Below, piece after piece: positions 52,567-56,261 of a stretch of DNA of 56,261 nucleotides. The stretch lies in assembly GCA_903924985.1 (NCBI GenBank), contig CAIYDT010000074.1, positions 1 to 56,261 of the forward strand. Reading direction: 5' to 3'. This DNA comes from an uncultured Acetobacteraceae bacterium. GTDB taxonomy: Bacteria > Pseudomonadota > Alphaproteobacteria > Acetobacterales > Acetobacteraceae. How positions within the stretch are numbered: the first letter of the stretch is position 1; each line of letters starts with the position of its first letter. The translations under genes and the position numbers were made by a program. The notes under the pieces were generated by a model, which made no database searches, had not been told where the DNA came from, and worked only from the letters and a program-made list of their open reading frames with translations.

Positions 52567-53676
52567 ATGTCATCGACACTTTCGCACGCCGACGTCGCTC
52601 GCTTGCTGACCGAACCCTCGGCCAGCACGCGGGCCGAGCTTGCCGGCAAACTTGGGACAGAACTCGACAGCCCGAAACTCGCCGCGCACGAGCTGGAACT
52701 CGCGCAGGATATCGTGCGCATTCTGTCCAAGGATATCGAGACGGATGTGCGGGTGGCGCTGGCGCAAAGCGTCCGATCGGCGCGCCATTTGCCGCGCGAT
52801 GTCGCGCTGCGCATGGCGGAGGATGTGGAGGCAGTGTCACTGCCGATCCTCGGTCATTCGCTGGTGCTGACCGACGACGATCTGGTGGCGATCGTGCAGC
52901 GCGCCTCGGTGCCGAAGCAGACGGCCATCGCGGCGCGGCCGACGGTGTCGGCGCCGCTGTCGGACGCGCTGGTAACGCATGGCGCCGAGGAAGCCGTGGC
53001 AGCCCTGATGGGCAATGCCGGTGCTCGTGTCTCCGAACCGGCGTTGAGCCGAGCGATTGAGCGGTTTTCGGAGAGCGATGCGGTGAAGGAGGCGATGGTG
53101 CGGCGGAGCATTCTCCCGGCCGCGGTGGCGGAGCGTCTGGTCGCGCTGGTATCCCGCCGGTTGCAGGACCATCTGGTGCGGCACCACAAATTGCCCGCAA
53201 GCGCCGCCGCCGATCTGGTGATGCGCGGGCGGGAACGGTCGGTCATCCGCCTCAGCGCCGGATCGGACGATGCCGATTTGCGGGAGATGGTGGCGCAGAT
53301 GCACCACACCGGACGCTTGACCCCGTCGCTGCTGGTGCGGGCGATTTGCACGGGAGACCTCGGGTTCTTCGAAGCCGGGATGGCGGAGTTGACCGGGATC
53401 AAGGTGGAGAACGTGCAGGTTCTGCTGCACGACGCCGGTCCGAACGGCCTGGTGGCACTGTATCGCCGGTCGGGGATGCCCCCCGAACTGTTCAACTGCG
53501 TGCGGGCGGCCGTCGACGTGGTGAATGAAACCGGCTTCGACGGGGAAGCCCACGAATTGGAGCGTTACCGGGCGCGCGTGATCACCCGGGTGCTGACCCA
53601 GGCGGAAGATTTCGATCCCGGCGACGTCGATTATCTGGTGGACAAATTGGGAGACGCGCTCAATCTGGCGGCGTGA
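52567..53676 (+). CDS. DUF2336 domain protein
   Basis: A 369-residue all-helical protein of the alphaproteobacterial DUF2336 family. Visible blocks: SKDIETDVRVALAQSVRSAR, SLPILGHSLVLTDDDLVAIV, AAVAERLVALVSRRLQDHLV and GFFEAGMAELTGIKVENVQV. HEAT-like repeats are likely. The function is not established. GGCATC only precedes ATG 52567, so translation may be modest. A decayed GST gene follows. Confidence 0.88.
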   Translation: MSSTLSHADVARLLTEPSASTRAELAGKLGTELDSPKLAAHELELAQDIVRILSKDIETDVRVALAQSVRSARHLPRDVALRMAEDVEAVSLPILGHSLVLTDDDLVAIVQRASVPKQTAIAARPTVSAPLSDALVTHGAEEAVAALMGNAGARVSEPALSRAIERFSESDAVKEAMVRRSILPAAVAERLVALVSRRLQDHLVRHHKLPASAAADLVMRGRERSVIRLSAGSDDADLREMVAQMHHTGRLTPSLLVRAICTGDLGFFEAGMAELTGIKVENVQVLLHDAGPNGLVALYRRSGMPPELFNCVRAAVDVVNETGFDGEAHELERYRARVITRVLTQAEDFDPGDVDYLVDKLGDALNLAA

Positions 53677-53694
53677 TTGCCGGAGGGAGGCCGC

Positions 53695-53776
53695 ATGCTG
53701 ACGTTGCATTTCGCCCTTGGATAAGGACCAAGCCTATCTGGCGATCAACCCGGAAGGGAAGGTGTCGACGCGGTAG
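53695..53776 (+). pseudogene. Remnant of a glutathione S-transferase gene
   Basis: Behind an intact GGAGGGAGG ribosome site, ATG 53695 reads MLTLHFALG, then a stop. One base shift later the frame reads LDKDQAYLAINPEGKVSTR and stops at 53776. Both pieces are the GST N-terminal domain (MLTLHFAPG opening and AYLAINPEGKVP glutathione-site segment). About forty intervening residues and the whole C-terminal half are missing. A clear case of gene decay with the translation signal still present. Confidence 0.75.
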
Positions 53777-53778
53777 GT

Positions 53779-53807
53779 GGTGGAGCTCGGTCTCCCCGGG
53801 CTCCACC
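53779..53807. terminator. Stem-loop between convergent genes
   Basis: GGTGGAGC (53779-53786) and GCTCCACC (53800-53807) form a perfect 8-bp stem over a 13-base loop. It lies between the GST remnant and a minus-strand gene ending at 53817. No T-tract, so bidirectional use is only possible. Confidence 0.5.
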
Positions 53808-53816
53808 CTATAACGG

Positions 53817-54650
53817 TCAAACGTAATACTTCGCGCGCGCCAGAGCGTTTGTGTCGAGGCCGTCTTTGTGGGCCTGACGCGCCGCCGCCACCGCGGCGGT
53901 CGGGTGTTGGCGGTTCGCATGCACATGGTGGTAGGTGCGCTCTTCCACGAACACCCGCAGGCTGGCGCCGGTCGCCGGTCCGAGATCCTTGAGTTGCGGC
54001 GGCTGGTTAGGGTCGACCCACAGGATTTGCCGCATGTGGTTGTCTGCTGGATCCGTGTAGCTGATGTACCCGCCTGGAAGCAGTTGCATCGGCGCCCGGA
54101 TCGCACCGGTGAAACTATAGCGGGCGCCGGGCAGCGGATGGGGGTCGTAGAAATGGGGCGTTATGAAATCCGAGACACGCACCGCGTCTATTTGGTATGT
54201 GTAGGGATCGGCCTCGCAGGGATCGCATGCCTCGACCAGGTATTCGAATTGGCCAGGGGCTGGCACAATGGCATTGCCGCTGATCTGGAGGGCCGAGGCT
54301 GGTTGCAGGCGGTTGCCGTTCGGGTCCACCAGCATTTCGATGATTTCGTGGCTGGCGTCCACCGTCCACTCGTTACTGCCGGGCGTGGCGACGACCTTGG
54401 CATAAGGCTGGTTGTGCCTGGTGAAATGGAACCCTCCCTCGCCGGGCGGTAGCGACGCCACCAGTTGCACCGGCCAAACGCCGGCGGGGACATGGGTGGT
54501 GCGCGGCAGTACGGACACCGTGGCCTGCAACGGCCAAAATTGCGGCAGATCGCGGGTGACCTGCACGTTGATCGCGGCCGCGGCCGCGGCCATGGTGGTT
54601 GCATCCACGGTTCCCGTCATATCCATCAGGCCGATTTTGATCGGAAGCAT
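53817..54650 (-). CDS. Unfamiliar protein with an SHEIIE motif
   Basis: A 277-residue protein from ATG 54650 behind AAGGAGAGG. No signal peptide or membrane helix is clear. It contains WTVDASHEIIEMLVDPNGNR, in which HEIIE resembles a metalloprotease HExxH helix with Glu replacing the second His, and a downstream YLVEACDPCEADPYTYQIDA with two Cys, then DFITPHFYDPHPLP. The C-terminus is His-rich around TYHHVHANRQHP. I recall similar SHExxExxxDP proteins of unknown function in bacteria, but cannot name a family. Confidence 0.6.
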   Translation of the reverse strand: MLPIKIGLMDMTGTVDATTMAAAAAAINVQVTRDLPQFWPLQATVSVLPRTTHVPAGVWPVQLVASLPPGEGGFHFTRHNQPYAKVVATPGSNEWTVDASHEIIEMLVDPNGNRLQPASALQISGNAIVPAPGQFEYLVEACDPCEADPYTYQIDAVRVSDFITPHFYDPHPLPGARYSFTGAIRAPMQLLPGGYISYTDPADNHMRQILWVDPNQPPQLKDLGPATGASLRVFVEERTYHHVHANRQHPTAAVAAARQAHKDGLDTNALARAKYYV

Positions 54651-54837
54651 GTTATCCTCTCCTTTTCCTGTTGACAGGCGTGGCACCCGACACAAACGAC
54701 CGGCGGCGCCGCGAGGAGTCAAAGCATAAGAGCAGGAACGAAACTATGAACCGGATCACAGGTCGCGATCGGCGACGGCTTGGCAGTGGCGCCGGGCCGT
54801 CGCACGATCCGCACGAAGGTCAGTGTGAGGTTGAGGT

Positions 54838-55611
54838 ATGGTTTCTCTGGTAAGTTCGCTCTCTTCCACAGCGGCGGAAGAAGAGGAGTGGCGCCTGCGC
54901 CGCGACATGGCCGCGGTCTTCCGCATCTCTGCCCGCCAAGGATGGAACGAGCAGATCGGCAACCACAACTCGCTCATGCTGCCATTGGAACGGTCCGGGG
55001 CCAAACAGACGTTCCTGATCAACCCGCGTGGGTATCTGTTCCAGGAGCTGACCGCGAGTTCCCTGATTGTCTGCGACCTGGACGGCAATGTGCTGCGCGG
55101 GTCGGGGGAACTGCGGAAGGTCGCGTTCTTCATCCATTGCCGCATCCACCTGCGCAACCCCGCCGCGACCTGCGTGCTGCATGTGCATCCGCGGTACCTT
55201 ACGGCGCTTTCGTTGCTGGAGGATCCGTCGCTTATCCTGGCGCACCACAACAACCTGCTGCTGAACGACCGGGTAGCCTACGACCTGGACGCCGTGGCCC
55301 CGGCCGACAGCAACGAGGAAGGCGATCGGCTGGCTGCCGCTCTGGGCGATAAATCCACGCTGCTGATGGGCGGGCACGGGGTGACAGTGGTTGGACCGAC
55401 CGTGCACGACGCGTTCGACGAGTTGTTCATCGCCGAGCGGACAGCGATGTACCAGATGACGGCGGTGTCGTCCGGCCAGAAGTTGCGCACTCTGCCGGAC
55501 GCGATGCGCCGGCGCTGGAACGGGCCGTGGGGCGAGAAGCTGGATGCTCGGCTACATCTCGACGCATGGCGCCGGGTTCTGGACCGGGAGGAACCGGATT
55601 ACGCGACGTAA
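54838..55611 (+). CDS. Class II aldolase/adducin family protein
   Basis: Zinc-dependent aldolase-fold protein of 257 residues. The metal site is CVLHVHPRYLTALS with a later MGGHGVTVVG. WNEQIGNHNSLMLP, FLINPRGYLFQELTASSLIV and the C-terminal FIAERTAMYQMTA are typical of the subgroup annotated as class II aldolase in alphaproteobacteria. Substrate unknown. GAGGT lies directly before ATG 54838. It ends 2 bp before the convergent EAL remnant. Confidence 0.87.
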   Translation: MVSLVSSLSSTAAEEEEWRLRRDMAAVFRISARQGWNEQIGNHNSLMLPLERSGAKQTFLINPRGYLFQELTASSLIVCDLDGNVLRGSGELRKVAFFIHCRIHLRNPAATCVLHVHPRYLTALSLLEDPSLILAHHNNLLLNDRVAYDLDAVAPADSNEEGDRLAAALGDKSTLLMGGHGVTVVGPTVHDAFDELFIAERTAMYQMTAVSSGQKLRTLPDAMRRRWNGPWGEKLDARLHLDAWRRVLDREEPDYAT

Positions 55612-55613
55612 TA

Positions 55614-55895
55614 TCAGTCGCCCGCGTGGATAGTGACACACTGTAGCCTGCCCACGGGCTCGATCCGTGGGCAGGCCTTCACGGCGGCGTTGATGACGGC
55701 CGTGTTGGCCTCCGCCCCCGGCAGGACATCGCCCGGCGGAATACGCCCCAGTGCCGGATGATCCCAACGGACCAACGCATCGAGCTTCTTCAACGTCCGG
55801 GGGTGTCGGGTCACGACCGGCTGAAAGTCGAGACTCAGTTCATCGTCGCGAATGGCTTCCAGCAGGCGATCGGCCGACGGCACGGTTTCCGCGGC
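55614..55895 (-). pseudogene. EAL-domain fragment downstream of an in-frame stop
   Basis: In the same frame as the receiver domain above it, the sequence continues after the TAG as AAETVPSADRLLEAIRDDEL, then SLDFQPVVTRHPRTLKKLDA and LVRWDHPALGRIPPGDVLPG. This is the start of a cyclic-di-GMP phosphodiesterase EAL domain. The E of EAL is replaced by D (LDALVRW), and the reading ends after about 94 codons where a full domain needs about 240. Degenerate and almost surely non-functional. Confidence 0.75.
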
Positions 55896-56261
55896 CTACA
55901 GTCGCGAAAAGAGTTTTTCCAGCTCCGCGACCTGAACCGGTTTTTCCAGTGTGCCCTCGATCTTAAGGCCAAGACTTTGCGCAACCCGACTGGCCGTGTT
56001 GAGCACACGGGCGTCAAACCCACTCATCAGGACGAGCAACCCGGTAAACCGATCGGCGGCGAGCCCCCGCAACTGCTCTATGCCGTCGGTAGCGCCGAGC
56101 TGGAGGTCCAGCATAACGATGTTTGGCGTTTCATATTGCATTTGCTGTTTGAAGGCAGCAGTTCTAAATATGAGCCGACGCATCGCTCCCTTCCCGATCC
56201 GGCTCTTTTGCCGTCTACGGCGGCTGCGGCGGTGGCCGTGCGAAGGCCATTGTCTGCAACA
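55896..56261 (-). pseudogene. Receiver domain of a broken response regulator-EAL gene
   Basis: The frame reads PNIVMLDLQLGATDGIEQLR (phospho-acceptor Asp in LDLQLG), GLLVLMSGFDARVLNTASRV and EGTLEKPVQVAELEKLFSRL, then TAG. That covers the C-terminal two thirds of a receiver domain. The upstream reading (basic SRRRRQKSRIGKGAM) does not match the VLVVDD-type N-terminus, so the 5' end is frameshifted or lost. The open frame runs off the window edge. REC-EAL proteins normally break down cyclic-di-GMP. Confidence 0.7.

Noticed and set aside
54746..54853. 35-residue ORF with a weak ribosome site before the aldolase gene
   Set aside because: Basic, low-information sequence overlapping the aldolase start; no reason to prefer it.

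Overview
This 56 kb window is high-GC chromosomal DNA, almost entirely coding, and looks like an alphaproteobacterium, most plausibly Acetobacteraceae/Rhodospirillales. That placement is an inference from gene content: a DUF2336 protein, an Rrf2-sufBCDS-sufU-sufT-sufA operon, the def-fmt-truA/dapDE neighbourhood, and hflKC next to a DegP protease. I see no complete transposase, integrase, prophage, CRISPR array, rRNA or tRNA. The layout is a mosaic of short operons, many joined by ATGA, GTGA or TGATG overlaps.

Left part (1-13.7 kb): an amidase running off the left edge with a small AtzG/GatC-like partner; a RutF-type flavin reductase; def-fmt and truA (fMet handling and tRNA modification); a minus-strand operon dapD-dapE plus two tandem homologous membrane proteins; asnB; and a coupled minus-strand operon ygfZ - TPMT-like methyltransferase - P3A-type proton ATPase.

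Centre-left (13.7-25 kb): a PIN-toxin C-terminal remnant; polysaccharide-export lipoprotein plus mepA; a VOC protein; a polar amino-acid ABC importer (two permeases, binding protein, ATPase) with aroQ; an SsuABC/TauABC-like importer; an 835-bp gene-free region with a degenerate repeat series and a long hairpin; serB; and an SPFH-like membrane protein.

Centre (25-41 kb): an envelope quality-control block (degP, hflC, hflK), mrp/apbC with a His-rich linker, a zinc-ribbon protein, two luciferase-like flavin oxidoreductases, an NYN-domain nuclease candidate with LOTUS-like C-terminal regions, a Cache-PAS histidine kinase, a DUF3574 lipoprotein, a methyltransferase, a glycogen-debranching-type glucosidase and a truncated DUF4328-like protein.

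Right part (41-56 kb): the SUF Fe-S operon with its Rrf2 regulator, an SDR dehydrogenase, a possible tiny leader ORF and terminator before a DUF4760-like protein, YqgE/AlgH, a gamma-glutamyl-GABA hydrolase-type amidotransferase, LolA, an MFS transporter, DUF2336, a GST pseudogene fragment, an unfamiliar protein with an SHEIIE motif, a class II aldolase, and a broken response-regulator/EAL gene split by an in-frame TAG.

Scattered through the gene ends are copies of a REP-like palindrome (core CCTCGGGCTTGACCCGAGG and a GGTCGGG variant). I found no single clearly novel system. The best leads are the SPFH-DegP-HflKC neighbourhood, the NYN/LOTUS-like protein, the repeat-rich gap before serB, the SHEIIE protein, and the decayed genes.
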